From assembly GCA_036365145.1 (NCBI GenBank), contig JAEOAD010001469.1:62001-126000 (forward strand): a stretch of 64,000 nucleotides of DNA, given 5' to 3'. A program made the translations under genes and the position numbers. This document shows, piece after piece, positions 10,001-23,870 of this stretch. The DNA is from Orientallactaga sibirica (lineage: Eukaryota > Chordata > Mammalia > Rodentia > Dipodidae). The stretch's first letter is position 1, and every line of letters starts with the position of its first letter. Under the pieces are notes generated by a model, which was not told the DNA's origin, did no database searches, and saw only the letters and a list, made by a program, of their open reading frames with translations.

Positions 10001-11100
10001 TATAAAGTAGTTGCCTTAGAAAACAAAGGTCTTCATTGCCGAACACTGTACAGTGTGAAATAAGCTAGTTTTATTCTCGGAATGACATGCGTTCCTACGA
10101 AGCCGGTTGAGTGCAGCAAGATCAAACTTTCCTGGTTTGTGTAATCTCACAAGATGTACAATGTGGTAGGTTCCTTCCATTTGTAAAGTAGTTTGCTTAG
10201 AAAATAAAGATCTTCATTGCTGAAAACTGTACTGTGTGAAATAAGCTAGTTTTGTTCTCAGAATGAGTTGCTTTCCTACGAAGATGGTTGAGTGCAGCAA
10301 GATCAAACTTTCCTGGTTTGTGTAATCTAACAAGATGTACACCTTAGTAGATTCGCTTCATTTCTAAAGTAGTTTGTTTAGAAAACAAAGATTTTCATTG
10401 CCGAACATGGTACAGTGTGAAATAAGCTAGTTCTGTTCTAGGAATGACATGCTTTCCTACGAAGACGGTTGAGTGCAGCAAGATCAAACTTTCCTGGTTT
10501 GTGTAATCTAACAAGATGTACAAATTAGTAGATTCGTTTCATTTCTAAAGTAGTTTGCTGAACAATGTACTCTGTGAAATAAGCTAGCTCTGTTCTCGGA
10601 ATGAGTGGTTGTACTACGAAGATGGTTGTGTGCAGCAAGTTCATACTGTCCTGGTGTTTGTAATCTAAGAAGATGCACAACTTAGTAGAGACGTTTCATT
10701 TATAAAGTAGTTTGCTTAGAAAACAAAGGTCTTCATTGCCGAACACTGTACAGTGTGAAATAAGCTAGTTTTGTTCTATGAATGACATGCATTCCTATGA
10801 AGCCGGTTGAGTGCAGCAAGATCAAACTTTCCTGGTTTGTGTAATCTCACAAAATGTACAATGTAGTAGGTTCATTCCATTTGTAAAGTAGTTTGCTTAG
10901 AAAATAAAGATCTTCATTGCTGAACACTGTACTGAGTGAAATAAGCTAGTTTTGTTCTCAGAATGAGTTGCTTTCCTACGAAGATGGTTGAGTGCAGCAA
11001 TATCAAACTTTCCTGGTTTGTGTAATATAACAAGATGTACAACTTAGTAGATTCGCTTCATTTCTAAAGTAGTTTGCTTAGAAAAAAAAGGTCTTCATTG
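9700..11100 (+). repeat. Tandem duplication of a 700-bp four-monomer unit
   Basis: The junction AACAATGTAC occurs at 9861 and again at 10561, exactly 700 bp apart. The flanking monomers match in order, with shared rare variants: GAAGCCGGTTGAG, CAATGT(G/A)GTAGGTTC, TTCCATTTGTAAAG and AAGATGCACAAC. The unit is four monomers, one of which lacks about 24 bp (the TTAGAAAACAAAG..CATT part). A related shortened monomer also occurs near 59797. Confidence 0.85.
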
Positions 11101-14100
11101 CAGAACACTGTACTGTGTGAAATCAGCTAGTTTTGTTCTCATAATGACATGCGTTCCCACAAAGCTGGTTGAGTGCAGTGAGATCAAACTTTCCTTGTTT
11201 GTGTAATCTCACACGATGTACAATGTAGTAGGTTCGTTTCATTTCTAAATTTGTTTGCTTAGAAAACAAAGATCTTCATTGCCGAACACTGTACAGTGTG
11301 AAATAAGCTAGTTCTGTTCTCAAAATGAGTTGCTTTCCTACAAAGACGGTTGAGTGCAGCAAGAAAAACTTTCCTTGTTTTTGCAATCTGACAGATGTAC
11401 AACTTAGTAGATTCATTTCATTTCTAAAGCAGTTTGCTTAGAAAACAACGATCTTCTTTGCCAAAAACTATACTGTGTGAAATAAGCTAGTTGTGTTCTC
11501 GGAATGAGTTGCTTTCCCATGAAGATGGTTGAGTGAGGAAAGTTGATACTTTCCTGGTTTGTGTAGTGTAAAAAGATGTACAACTGAATAGATTCTTTTC
11601 ATTTCGAAAGTAGTTTGCTTAGAAAAAAAAGGTCTTCATTGCCGAACACTATACCATGTGAAATAAGCTAGTTTGGTTCTCGGAATGATTTGCTTTCCCA
11701 CGAAGATGATTGAGTGCAGCAAGTTGATACTTTCATGGTTTGTGTAATCTAACAAGATGTACAACTTAGTATATTCGTTCGTTTATAAAGTAGTTTTGCT
11801 TAGAAAACAAAGGTCTTCGTTACCAAACACTGCACAGTGTGAAATAAGCTGGTTCTGTTCTAGGAATGATTTGCTTTCCCAGGAAGATGGTTGAATGCAG
11901 CAAGTTGATACTTTCCTGGTTTGGGTAATCTAACAAGATGTACAACTTAGTAGATTCATTTAATTTCTAAAAAGTTTACCTAGAAAACAAAGATCTTCAT
12001 TGCCTAACATTGTACAGTGTGAAATAAGCTAGTTCTGTTCTTTGAATGAGTTGCTTTCCTATGAAGACAGTTGAGTGCTGGAAGATCAAACGTTCCTTCT
12101 TTGCGTAATCTAACAAGTTGTACAATTTAGTTGATTTGTTTCATTTCTAACGTACTTTGCTTAAAAAAACAAGATCCTCATTGCCGATAACTGTACTATG
12201 TGTAATAAGCTAGTAACGTTCTTGGAATGAGTTGCGTTACAATGAAGGTGGTTGAGTGCAGCAAGGTGTTACTTTCCTGATTTGTGTAATCTAACAAGAT
12301 GTACAACTTCGAAGATTCATTTCATTTCTAAAGTAATTTGCTTAAAAGACAAAGATCTTCATTGCCAAACATTGTACAGTGTGAAATAAGGTAGTTCTGT
12401 ACTTTGAAGGAGTTGCTTTCCTACACAGATGGTTGAGTGCAGCAAGATCAAACGTTCCTGGTTTGTGTAATGTGACAAGATGTACAACTTAGTCGATTTG
12501 TTTCAATACTAATGTAGTTTGCTTAGAAAAGTAAGATCTTCATTGACGAAAACAATAATGTGAGAAATAAGCTAGTTCTGTTCTTCGAATGAGTTCCTTT
12601 ACTACGGCGATGGTTGAGTGCAGCAAGTTCATACTTTACTGGTTTCTGTAATCTATCAAGATGTTCATTTTAGTAGATTCGTTTCATTTCTAAAGTAGTT
12701 TGCTTAGAAAACAAAGGTCTTCGTACCCAACACTGTACTGTGTGAAATAAGCTAGTTCTGTTCTCGGAATGAGTTGCTTTCCCATGAAGATGGTTGAGTA
12801 CGGGAAATTGATACTTTCCTCATTTGTGTTATCTAAAAAGTTGTACAACTTAGTAGATTATTTTCAATTCTAAAGTAGTTTGTTTAAAAAACAAAGACCT
12901 TCATTTCCGAACACTTTACCATGTGAAATAAGCTGGTTCGGTTCTCAGAATGACTTGCTCTCCTACGAAGAAAGTTGAGTGCAGCAAGTTGAAACTTTCC
13001 TGGTTTGGGTAATCTAACAAAATGTACAACTTAGTTGATTCGTTTCATTTCTAAAGTAGTTTGCTTAGAAAACAAAGGTCTTAATTGCCGAACACTGTAC
13101 TGTGTGAAATAAGGTCATTCGGTTCTCAGAATGAGTTACTTTCCCACGAAGATGGTTGAGTGCAGGAAGTTGACACATTGATGGATTGTGTAATCTAACA
13201 ACATGTACAGCTTAGTAGATTCGTTTCATTTCTAAAGTAGTTTCCTTAGAAAACAAAGATCCTCATTGCTGAATACTGTACTTTGTGAAATATGCTAGTT
13301 CTCTTCTGGGAATGAGTTGCTTTCCCACGAAGACAGGTGAGTGCAGCAGGTTGATACTTTCCTGGTTTGTGTAATCTAACAAGATGTAAAACTTAGTAGA
13401 TTCGTTTCATTTCGAAAGTAGTTTGCTTGAAAAAAGAAAGATCTTCATTGCCATAAACTACTGTGTGTAATAAGGTAGATCAATTCCCAGAATGAGTTGC
13501 TTTCCCACGAAGACGGTTGAGTGTAGCAAGGTGGTACTTTCCAGGTATTTGTAATCTAACAAATGTACAACTTAGTAGGACATTTAATTTATAAAGTAGT
13601 TTCTTTAGAAAACAAAGTTCTTCATTGCCGAACACTGTACTGTGTGAAATAAGATAGATCTGTTCTTGGAATGAGTTGTTTTCCCACAAAGAAGTTTGAC
13701 TGCAGGAAGTTGATACTTTCCTGTCTTGTGTAAGGTAACCAGCGGTACAACTTAGTAGATTCATTTCATTTCTAAAATAGTTTGCAGAGAAAACAAAGGT
13801 CTTCATTGCCGAACACTGTACTGTGTGAAATAAGCTAGTTCCATTCTTGAATGAGTTGCTTTCCCACGAAGAAGTTTCAGTTCAGGAAGTTGATACTTTC
13901 TTGGATTGTGTAATATAAAAACATGTACAACTTAGCAAATTCGTTTCATTTCTAAAGTAGTTTGTGGAGAAAACAAAGATCTTTATTGCCGAACACTGCA
14001 CTTTGTGAAATAAGCTATTTCAGTTCTCAGAGTGAGTTGCTTTCCCACGAAGATGGTTCAGTGCAGCAAGTTGATACTTTTCTGGTTTGTGCAATCTAAC

Positions 14101-15907
14101 AAGATGTACAACTTAGTGGATTCACTTCATTTCTGAAGTAGTTTGTTTGGAAAACAAAGTTCTTCATTTCTGAACTCTGTACTGTGTGAAATAAGCTAGT
14201 TCTGTTCTTGGAATGATTTGCTTTCCCACGAAGAAGGTTGAGTTCAGGAAGTTGATACTTTCCTGGATTGTGTAATCTAAAAAGATGTACAATGTAGTAG
14301 ATTCGTTTCATTTCTAAAATATTTTGTTGAGAAAACAAAGATCTTCATTACTGAACACTATACTTTCTGAAATAAGCTTCTTCTGTTCTCAGAATGAGTT
14401 GCTTTCCCACTAAGACGGTACAGTGCAGCAAGCTGATACTATCCCGGTTTGTGCAATCTAACAAGATGTACAACTAAGTAGATTCGTTTCATTTCTAAAG
14501 CACTTTGCTTAAAACACAAGATCTTCATTGCCGATAACTGTACTGTGTGAAATAAGCTAGTTCTGTTGTCGGAATGAGTTGCTTTACTACGAAGACGGTT
14601 GAGTGGAGCAAGATGATACTTTCCTGGTGCGTGTAATCTAACAAGATGAAGAACTTTGTGTATTCGTTTCATATATAAAGTAGTTTGCTTAGAAAAAAGT
14701 CCTTCATTGACAAACACTGTACTTTGTGAAATAATCTAGTTCTGTTCTCGGAATGAGTTGCTTTCCCACGAAAATGGTTGAGTAGAACAAGTTGATATTT
14801 TCCTGAGTTGTGTAATCTAACAAGTTGTACAACTTAGTAGATTCGTTTCATTCCTAAAGTAGTTTGCTTAGAAAACAAAGATCTTCATTGCCGAACATTG
14901 TACAGTGTGAAATAACCTAGTTCTATTCTCAGAATGAGTTGCTTTCCCATGAAGATTGTTGAGTCCGGGAAATTGATACTTTCCTCATTTGTGTTATCTA
15001 AAAAATGTACAACTTAGTAGATTCTTTTCATTTCTAAAGTAGTTTGCTTAAAAAACAAAGATCTTCATTTCTGAACACTGTTCCATGTGAAAGAAGCTAG
15101 GTCGGTTCTCGGAATGAGTTGCTTTACTGCGAACAGGGTAGAGTGCAGCAAGTTGATACTTTACTGGTTTGTGTAATCTATCAAGATTTACATCTTAGTA
15201 GATTCGTTTCATTTCTAACGTAGTTTGCTTAGAAAACAAAGGTCTTAATTACCTAACACTGTACTGTGTGAAATAAGCTAGTTCGGTTCTTGGAATTATT
15301 TGCTTTCCAATGAAGATGTTTGAGTGCCGGAAGTTGATACTTTCCTGGATGTGTAATCTATAAAGATGTTCAACTTAGTAGAATCTTTTCAATTCTAAAG
15401 TAGTTTACTTAGAACAAAAAGATCTTCATTTCCGAACACTGTACCGTGTCAAATAAGCTGGTTCGGCTCTAGAAATGAGTTGCTTTCCTATGAAGACGGT
15501 TGAGTGCAGAAAGTTGAAACTTTCCTCGATTGTGTAATCTAACAAGATATACAAACTTGTACGTTTGTTTTATTACCAATTTAGTATGCTTTAAAAAAGA
15601 AAGTTCGTCACTTTCAAAAACTGTACTGTGTGGAATAAGCAAGTTCTGTTCTTAGAATGAGTTGCTTTACTACGAAGATGGTTGAGTTTAGCAAGTTGGT
15701 ACTCCCCAGGTATGTGTAATCTATCAAGATGTACAACTTAGTATATTCGTTCAATTTATATAGTAGTTTGCTAGGAAACAAAGGTCATCATTGCCAAACA
15801 TTGGACCGTGTGAAATAAGCTAGTTCTCTTCTCGGAATCAGTTGCTTTTCCACTAATGTGGTTGAGTACAGGAAGTTGATACTTTCCTGGATTGTGTAAT
15901 CTAACAA

Positions 15908-16716
15908 GATGTACCACTTAGTAGATTCGTTTCATTTCTAAAGTAGTTTGCTTAGAAAACAAAGGTCTTCATTGCCAAACACTGTACTGTGTAATAACTT
16001 AGTTCTTTTCTCCGAATGAGTTGCTTTCCCACGAAGAAGGTTGAGTGCAGGAATTTGATACATTCCTGGATTGTGTAAGGTAAAAACATGTACAACTTAG
16101 TAGATTTGTTTCTTTTCTAAAGTAGGTTGCTGATAAAAAAAAAGATCTTCATTGCCAAACACTGTACTGTGTGAAATAAGCTAGTTCTGTTCTCGGAATG
16201 AGTTGCTTTCCCATAAAAGATGGTTGAGTGCAGCAAGTTGATACTTTCCTGGTTTGTGTAATGTAACAAGATGTACAAAGTAGAAGCTAAAGTAGTTTGC
16301 TTAGAAAACAAAGATCTTCATTGCCAAAAACTGTACTGTGTGAGTTAGTTCTTCCAGAATGAGTTGCTTCCCACAAGGACGGTTCAGTGCAGGAAGTTGA
16401 TACTTTTCCTGGTTTGTGTAATCTAACAAGATGTACCACTTAGTAGATTCGTTTCATTTCTAACGTAGTTTGCTTAGAAAACAAAGGTCTTCATTGCCAA
16501 ACACTGTACTGTGTAATAACTTAGTTCTTTTCTCGGAATGAGTTGCTTTCCCACGAAGAAGTTTGAGTGCAGGAATTTGATACTTTCCTGGATTGTGTAA
16601 TGTAAAAACATGTACAACTTAGTAGATTCGTTTCTTTTCTAAAGTAGGTTGCTGATAAAACAAAGATCTTCATTGCCGAACACTGTACTGTGTGAAATAA
16701 GCTAGTTCTGTTCTAC
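15908..16716 (+). repeat. Local duplication with 522-bp spacing
   Basis: GATGTACCACTTAG occurs at 15908 and 16430. The next ~287 bp are nearly identical, including the rare variants TGTGTAATAACTTAG, GCAGGAATTTGATAC, GTAAAAACATGTAC and AGTAGGTTGCTGATAAAA. The span covers three monomers, one truncated near 16273-16300 where the AGATTCGTTTCATTTC part is missing. Confidence 0.85.
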
Positions 16717-19539
16717 GAGTAAGTTGCTTCCCACAAAGACCGTTCAGTGCAGCTAGTTGATACTTTTCTGGTTTGTGTAATCTAACAAGATGTACAACTT
16801 AGTACATTCATTTCATTTCTAAAGTAGTTTGCTTAGAAAACAAAGATCTTCATTTCCGAACATTGCACAGTGTGAAATAAGCTAGTTCTGTTCTTGGAAT
16901 GATTTGCTTTCCTACGAAGACTGTTGAGTGCAGCAAGATCAAACTTTCCTGGTTTGTGTAATCTAACAACATGTGCAACTTAGTAGATTCGTTTCCTTTC
17001 TAAAGTAGTTTAATTAGGAAACACAGAACTTCATTGCTGAAAAATGTACTGTGTGAAATAAGGTTGTTCTGTTCTCGGAATGAGTTGCTTTCCCACGAAG
17101 ACGGTTGAGTGCAGAAAGTTGATACTTTCCTGGTTTGTATAATCTAACAAGATGTACAACTTACTAGATTCATTTCATTTCTAAAGTAGTTTGCTTAGAA
17201 AACAAAGATCTTCATTGCCTAACACTATACAGTGTGAAATAAGGTAGTTCTGTTTTCAGACTGAGTTGCTTTCCTACGAAGACTGCTGAGTGCATTAAGA
17301 TTAAACTCTCCTGGTTTGTGTAATCTAACAAGATGTACAATTTAGTAGATTCGTTTCATTTCTAAAGTAGTTTGATTAGAAAACAAAGATCTTCATTGCC
17401 AAAAACTGTACTGTGTGAAATAAGCTAGTTCTGTTCTCAGAATGAGTTACTTTCCCACGAAGACGGCTGAGTGCAACAAGTTGGTACTTTCATGCTTTGT
17501 GAAGATGTACAACTTAGTAGATGCGTTTCATTTCTAAAGAAGCTTGCTTAGAAACCAAACTTCTTCATTGCTGAACACTGTACTGTGTGAAATAAGCTAG
17601 TTCTGCTCTCGGAATTATTTGCTTTCCCATGAAGATGGTTGGGTGCATGAAGTTGATACTTTCCTGGATTGTGTAATGTAAAAATATGTACAACTTAGTA
17701 GATTCGTTTTGCTTCTTAAGTAGTTTGCTTAGAAAACATAGACCTTCATTGTCAAAAACTATACTGTGTGAAATAAGGTAGTTCGGTTCCCGGAATGAGT
17801 TGCTCTCCCACGAAGATGGTTGAGTGCAGAAAGATCAAACATTCCTTGTTTGTGTAATCTGAGAAGATGTACAACTTAGTAGATTCGTTTCATTTCTAAA
17901 GTAGTTTGCTTAGAAAACAAAGGTCTTCATTGCCGAACACTCTAATGTGTGAAATAAGATAGTTCTGTTCTTGGAATGAGTTGCTTTCCCACATAGTAAG
18001 TTGAGTGCAGGAAGTTGATACTTTCCTGGATTGTGTAATCTAACAAGATGTATAACTTAGGAGATTCGTTTCATTCTAAAGTAGTTTGCTTAGAAAACAA
18101 AGATCTTCATTGCCAAAAACTGTACTGTGTGAAATAAGCTAGTTCTGTTCTTGGAATCAGTTGCTTTCCCATGAAGATGGTTGAGTGCAGCAAGTTGATA
18201 CTATCCTGGTTTGTGTAATCTAAAAAGATGTACAACTTAGTCAATTCATTTCATTTCTAAAGTATTTTGCTTAGAAAACAATGATCTTCATTTCCTAACA
18301 CTGTACAGTGTGAAATAAGCTAGTTCTGTTCTCCGAATGAGTTACTTTCCTACTAAGACTGTTGAGAGCAGCAAGATCAAACTTTCCTGGTTTGTGTAAT
18401 CTAACAAGATGTGCAACTTAGTAGATTCGTTTCATTTCTAAAGTAGTTTGATTAGAAAACAAAGATCTTCATTGCCGAAATCTGTACTGTGTGAAATAAG
18501 CTAGTTCTCTTTTCAAAATGTGTTGCTTTCCCATGAAGATGGTTGAGTGCAGGAAGTTGATACTTTCCTGGATTGTGTAATGTAAAAATATGTACAACTG
18601 AGTAGGTTTGTTTCGATTCTTAACTAGTTTGTTTAGAAAACATAGATCTTCATTGTCGAAAACTATACTGTGTGAAATAATCTAGTTCTGTTCTCAGAAT
18701 GAGTTGCTTTACTACAAAGACAGTTGATTCCAGCAAGTTGATACTTTACTGGTTTGTGTAATCTATCAAGATGTACATCTTAGTAGATTCATTTCATTTC
18801 TAAATAGTTCGCTTACAAAACAAAGGACTTCATTGCCGACCACTGTACAGTGTGAAATAAGGTCGTTCTGTTCTTGGAATGAGTTACTTTCACACGAAGA
18901 TCGTTGAGTGCAGGAAGTTGATACTTTCCTGGATTGTGTAATTTAAAAATATGTCCAACTTAGTCGATTCGTTACGTTTCTACAGTAGTTTGCTGAGAAA
19001 ACAAAGATCTTTATTGCCGAATACTGTACTTTGTGAAATAAGGTAGTTTTGTTCTCGGAGTGAGTTGCTTTCCCACGAAGACAGTTCAGTGCAGCAAGTT
19101 AATACTTTTCTGGTTTTTGTAATCTAATAAGATGTACATCTTAGTAGATTCGTTTCATTTATAAAGTGGTTTGCTTAGAAAACAAAGGTCTTCATTGCCA
19201 AACACAGTACTGTGTGAAATAAGCTAGTTCTCTTCTCAGAATGAGTTGCTTTCCAATGAAGATGGTTGAGTGCGGGAATTTGATCCTTTCCTGGTTTGTG
19301 TAATCTAAAAAGATGTACCACTTAGTAGATTACTTTCATTTCTAAAGTAGTTTACTTAGAAAACAAACATCCTCATTTCCGCACACTGTACGGTGTGAAA
19401 TACGCTGGTTAGGTTCTCAGAATGAGTTGCTTTCCTACGATGATGGTTGAGTGAAGAAAGTTGAAACTTTCCTATATTGGGTAATCAAACAAGATGTACA
19501 CCTTAGTAGATTCATTTCATTTCTAAAGAAGTTTGCTTA

Positions 19540-20060
19540 GAAAACAAAGGTGTTCATTGCCAAACACTGTACTTTGTGCTATAAGGTAGTTCTGTTCTCG
19601 GAATGAGTTACTTTCCCACGAAGATGGTTGAGAGCAGGAAATTGATACTTTCTGGGTTTGTGTAATCTAACAAGATGTACAGCTTCGTAGATTCGTTTCA
19701 TTTATAAAGTAGTTTGCTTAGAAAACAAAGATCTTGTTCTCCGAACACTGTACTTTATGAAATAAGCTAGTTCTGTTCTCAGAATGAGTTGCTTTCCTAG
19801 GAAGATGGCTGAGTTCAGCAAGTTGATACTTTACTGGTTTCTGTAATCTATCTAGATGTACATCATGGTAGTTTCGTTTCATTTCTAAAGCAGTTTTGCT
19901 TAGAAAACAAAGGTGTTCATTGCCAAACACTGTACTTTGTGCTATAAGGTAGTTCTGTTCTCGGGATGTACACCTTAGTAAAGAAGTTTGCTTAGAAAAC
20001 AAAGGTGTTCATTGCCAAACACTGTACTTTGTGATATAAGGTAGTTCTGTTCTCGGAATG
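19540..20060 (+). repeat. Compressed satellite segment with truncated monomers
   Basis: The variant AAAGGTGTTCATTGCC plus CACTGTACTTTGTG appears three times, near 19547, 19909 and 20006. The last two are only about 97 bp apart. At about 19963 CTCGG is joined directly to GATGTACACCTTAG, removing the middle of a monomer, and AGATTCATTTCATTTCT is also lost. This looks like unequal exchange or replication slippage within the array. Confidence 0.8.
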
Positions 20061-23000
20061 AGTTACTTTCCCAAGAAGATGGTTGAGTGCAGGAAGTTGA
20101 TACTCTCCTGGTTTTTGTAATCTAACAAGATGTACAATTTTGTAGATTCGTTTCATTTCTAAAGTAGTTTGCTTAAAAAAGAGAAAAATCTTCATTGGCA
20201 AAAACTGTACTGTGTGTAATAAGCTAGTTCTGTTCTTGGAATGAGTTGCATTCCCACGAAGATGTTTGAGTGCAGCAATTTGATACTTTCCTGGTTTGTG
20301 TAATCTAAGAAGATGTACAATTTATTAGATTTGTTTCATTTCTAAAGTAGTGTGCTTAAAAAACAAAGATCTTCATTGCCGAAAACTGTACTGTGTGAAA
20401 TAAGTTAGTTCTGTTCTCGGAATGATTTGCTTTACTACAAAGACGGTTTAGTGCAGCAAGTTGATACTTCCCTGGTTTGTGTAATCTAAGAAGATGTACT
20501 ATTTAGTAGATTCATTACATTTCTAAAGTAGTTTGCTTATAAAAAAGAAAGATCTTCATTGCCAAAAACTGTACTGTGTGTAATAAGCTAGTTCTGTTCT
20601 TGGAATGAGTTGAATTCCCACAAAGATGGTTTATTGCAGCAAGTTGATACTCTCCTAGTTTGTGTAATCTATCAAGATGTACAATTTAGTAGATTCGTTT
20701 CATTTCAAAAGTAGTTTGCTTAAAAAAAGAAAGATCTTCATTGCCGAAAACTGTACTTGTGTAATAAGCTAGTTCTGTTCTTGGAATGAGTTGCATTCCC
20801 ACGAAGAAGTTTGAGTGTAGCAATTTGATACTTTCCTGGTTTGTGTAATCTAACAAGATGTACAATTTATTAGATTCGTTTCATTTCTAAAGTAGTTTGC
20901 TTAAAAATAGAAAGATCTTCATTGCTGAAAACTGTACTGTGTGTAATAAGCTAGTTTTCTTCTTGGAATGAGTATCATTCCCACGAAGATGGTTGAGTGC
21001 AGCAAGTTGATACTTTCCTGTTTTGTGTAATCTAACAAGATCTACAACTTAGTAGCTTCGTTTCATTTATAAAGTAGTTTGCTTAGAAAACAAAGATCTT
21101 CATTGCCAAACACTATAGTGTGTAATAAGCTACTTCTGTCCTCGGAATGAGTTGCTTTCCCACAAAGACGGTTCAGTGCAGCAAATTGATACTTTCCTGG
21201 ATTGTGTAATCTAACAAGATGTACAGCGTAGTAGATTCGTTTCACTACTAAATTAGTTTGCTTAGAAAACGAAGATCTTCATTGCCAAGCACTGTACTGT
21301 GTGAAATAAGCTAGTTCTGTTCTCGGAGTGAGTTGCTTTCCTATGAAGAGGGTTCAGTGCAGCAAGATCACACGTTCCTGGTTTGTGTAATGTAAGAAGG
21401 TGTACAACTTGGTAGATTCGTTTCATTTCTACAATAGTTTTCTGAAAAAAGAAATATCTTCATGGCCAAAAATTGGACTGTGTGAAATAAGTTAGTTCTG
21501 TTCTCAGAATGAGTTGCTTTACTACAAATACGGTTGAGTGCATCAAGTTGATACTTTCCTGGTTTGTGTAATATAACAAGATGTATAGCGTAGTAGATTC
21601 TTTTCTCTTCTAAAGTAGTTTCCTTAGAAAACAAAGCTCTTCATTGCTGAACACTATACTGTGTGAAATAAGCTAGTTCAGTTCTTGGAAATAGTTGCTT
21701 TCCCACGAAGAAGGTTGAATGCAGGAAGTTGATACTTTCCTGGATTGTGTAATATAACAAGATGTAGAACTTAGCAGATTCGTTTGCTTAGAAATCAAAG
21801 ATCTTCATTACCGAACACTGTACTGTGTGAAATAAGCTAGTTCTGTTCACGGAATGAGATGAGTTCCTACGATGTCGGTTGAGTGCAGCAAGATCAAACT
21901 TTCCTGGTTTGTGTAATCTAACCACATGTAAAACTAGTAGATTCGTTTCATTGCAAAAGTGTTTTGCGTAGAAAACAAAGGCCTTCATTGCTGAACACTG
22001 TACTGTGTGAAATAAGGTAGTTCCATTCTTGGAATGAGTTGCTTCCCCATGAATGTTGAGTGCAGGAAGTTGATACTTTCCTGGATTGTGTAATTTAAAA
22101 AGATGTATAACTTAGTAGATTCGTTTTATTTCTAAAGAAGTTTGCTGAGAAAACAAAGATCTTCATTGCCAAACACTGTACTTTGTAAAATAAGCTGGTT
22201 CTGTTCTTGGAATGAGTTGCTTTCCCATGACGACGGTTGCTTACAGAGAGTTGATACTTTCCTGGTTTGTGTATTCTAAGAATATGTACAACTTAGTAGA
22301 TCCATTTCAATTCTAAAGTAGTTTGCTTAGAAAAAAAAGTTCTTCATTGCCAAACACTGTACTGTGTGAAATAAGCTAGTTCTGTTCTCGTAATGAGTTG
22401 CTTTCCCATGAAGATGGTTGAGTGCAGGAAGACGATACTTTCCTGGATTGTGTAATGTAAGAAGATGTACAACTTTGTAGATTCCTTTCATTTCTAAAGT
22501 AGTTTGCTTAGTAAACAAAAATCTTCATTGCCAAACACTGTAGTTTGTACAATAAGTTAGTTCTGTTCTTGGAATGAGTTGCTTGGGCATGAAGACGGTT
22601 GAGTGCAGCAAGTTGATACTTTACTGGATTGTCTAATCTAACAAGATGTACAACTTAGTAGATTCGTTTCATTTCTAAAGTAGTTTGCTTAGAAAACAAA
22701 GATCTTCATTGCCAAACACTGTACAGTGTGAAATAAGCTAGTTCTTTTCTCAGAAAGAGATGCTTTCCTACAAAGATGGTTGGGGGCAGAAAGATCTAAC
22801 TTTCCTGGTTTGAGTAATCTGACAAGATGTAGAACTTAGTAGATTCGTTTCATTTCTTAAGTAGTTTGTTAGAAAATAAAGATCTTCATTGTCGAAAAGT
22901 ATACTGTGGGAAATACGATAGTTCTGTTGTCGGAATGAGTTCCTGTACTACGAAAAGAGTTGAGTACAGCACGTTGATACTTTGCTGGTTTGTGTAATCT

Positions 23001-23810
23001 ATCAAGATGTACATCTTAGTAGATTCGTTTCATTTCTAAAGTAGTTTGCTTAGAAAACATAGGTCTTCATTTCGGAACACTGTACCGTGTGAAATGAGCT
23101 GTTTCGGTGCTCAGAATGAGTTGCTTTCCCAGGAAGACGGTTGAGTGCAGGAAGTTGATACTTTCCTGGTTTGTGTAATCTAAGAAAATGTCCAAATTAG
23201 TAGATTCGTTTCATTTATAAAGTAGCTTGCTTAGAAAACAAAGTTCTTCATTGCCGAACACTCTACTGTGTGAAATTAACTACTTCTGTTCTCGGAATGA
23301 GTTGGTTTCCTATGAAGATGGTTGAGTGCAGGAAATTGATACTTTCCTGGATTGTGTAATCTAACAAGATATACAGCTTAGTAGAATCTTTTCATTTCTA
23401 AAGTAGCTTGCTTAGAAAAAAAGTTCTTCACTGCCGAACACTGTACTGTGTGAAATTAGGTAGTTCTGTTCTTGGAATGACTTGCTTCTCCACGAAGACG
23501 GTTGAGTGCAGCAAGTTGATACTTTCCTGGTTTCTGTAATCTAACAAGATGTACAACTTAGTAGATTCATTTAATTTCTAAAGTAGTTTAATTAGCAAAC
23601 AAAGTTCTTCATTTCTGAACACTGTACTTTGTTAAATTGGCTACTTCTGGTCTCGGAATGAGTTGCTTTCCTACGAAGATGGTTGAGTGAGGAAGTAGAA
23701 ACTTTCCTGGGTTGTGTAATCTAATAAGATGTACAACTTAGTATATCCGTTTCATTTCTAAAGTAGTTTGCTTAGAACAAAGATCTCATTGCCAAACACT
23801 GTACTATGTG

Positions 23811-23870
23811 TAAAAAGGTCGTTCTGTTCTTGGAATGAGTTGCTTAGAAAACAAAGATCTTCATTGCTGA
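23811..23870 (+). repeat. Truncated monomer with a TTGCTT junction
   Basis: GGAATGAGTTGCTT is followed directly by AGAAAACAAAG, skipping about 110 bp of the monomer. TTGCTT occurs at both normal positions (GAGTTGCTTTCCC and AGTTTGCTTAGAAAA), so a 6-bp microhomology explains the deletion. Confidence 0.85.
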
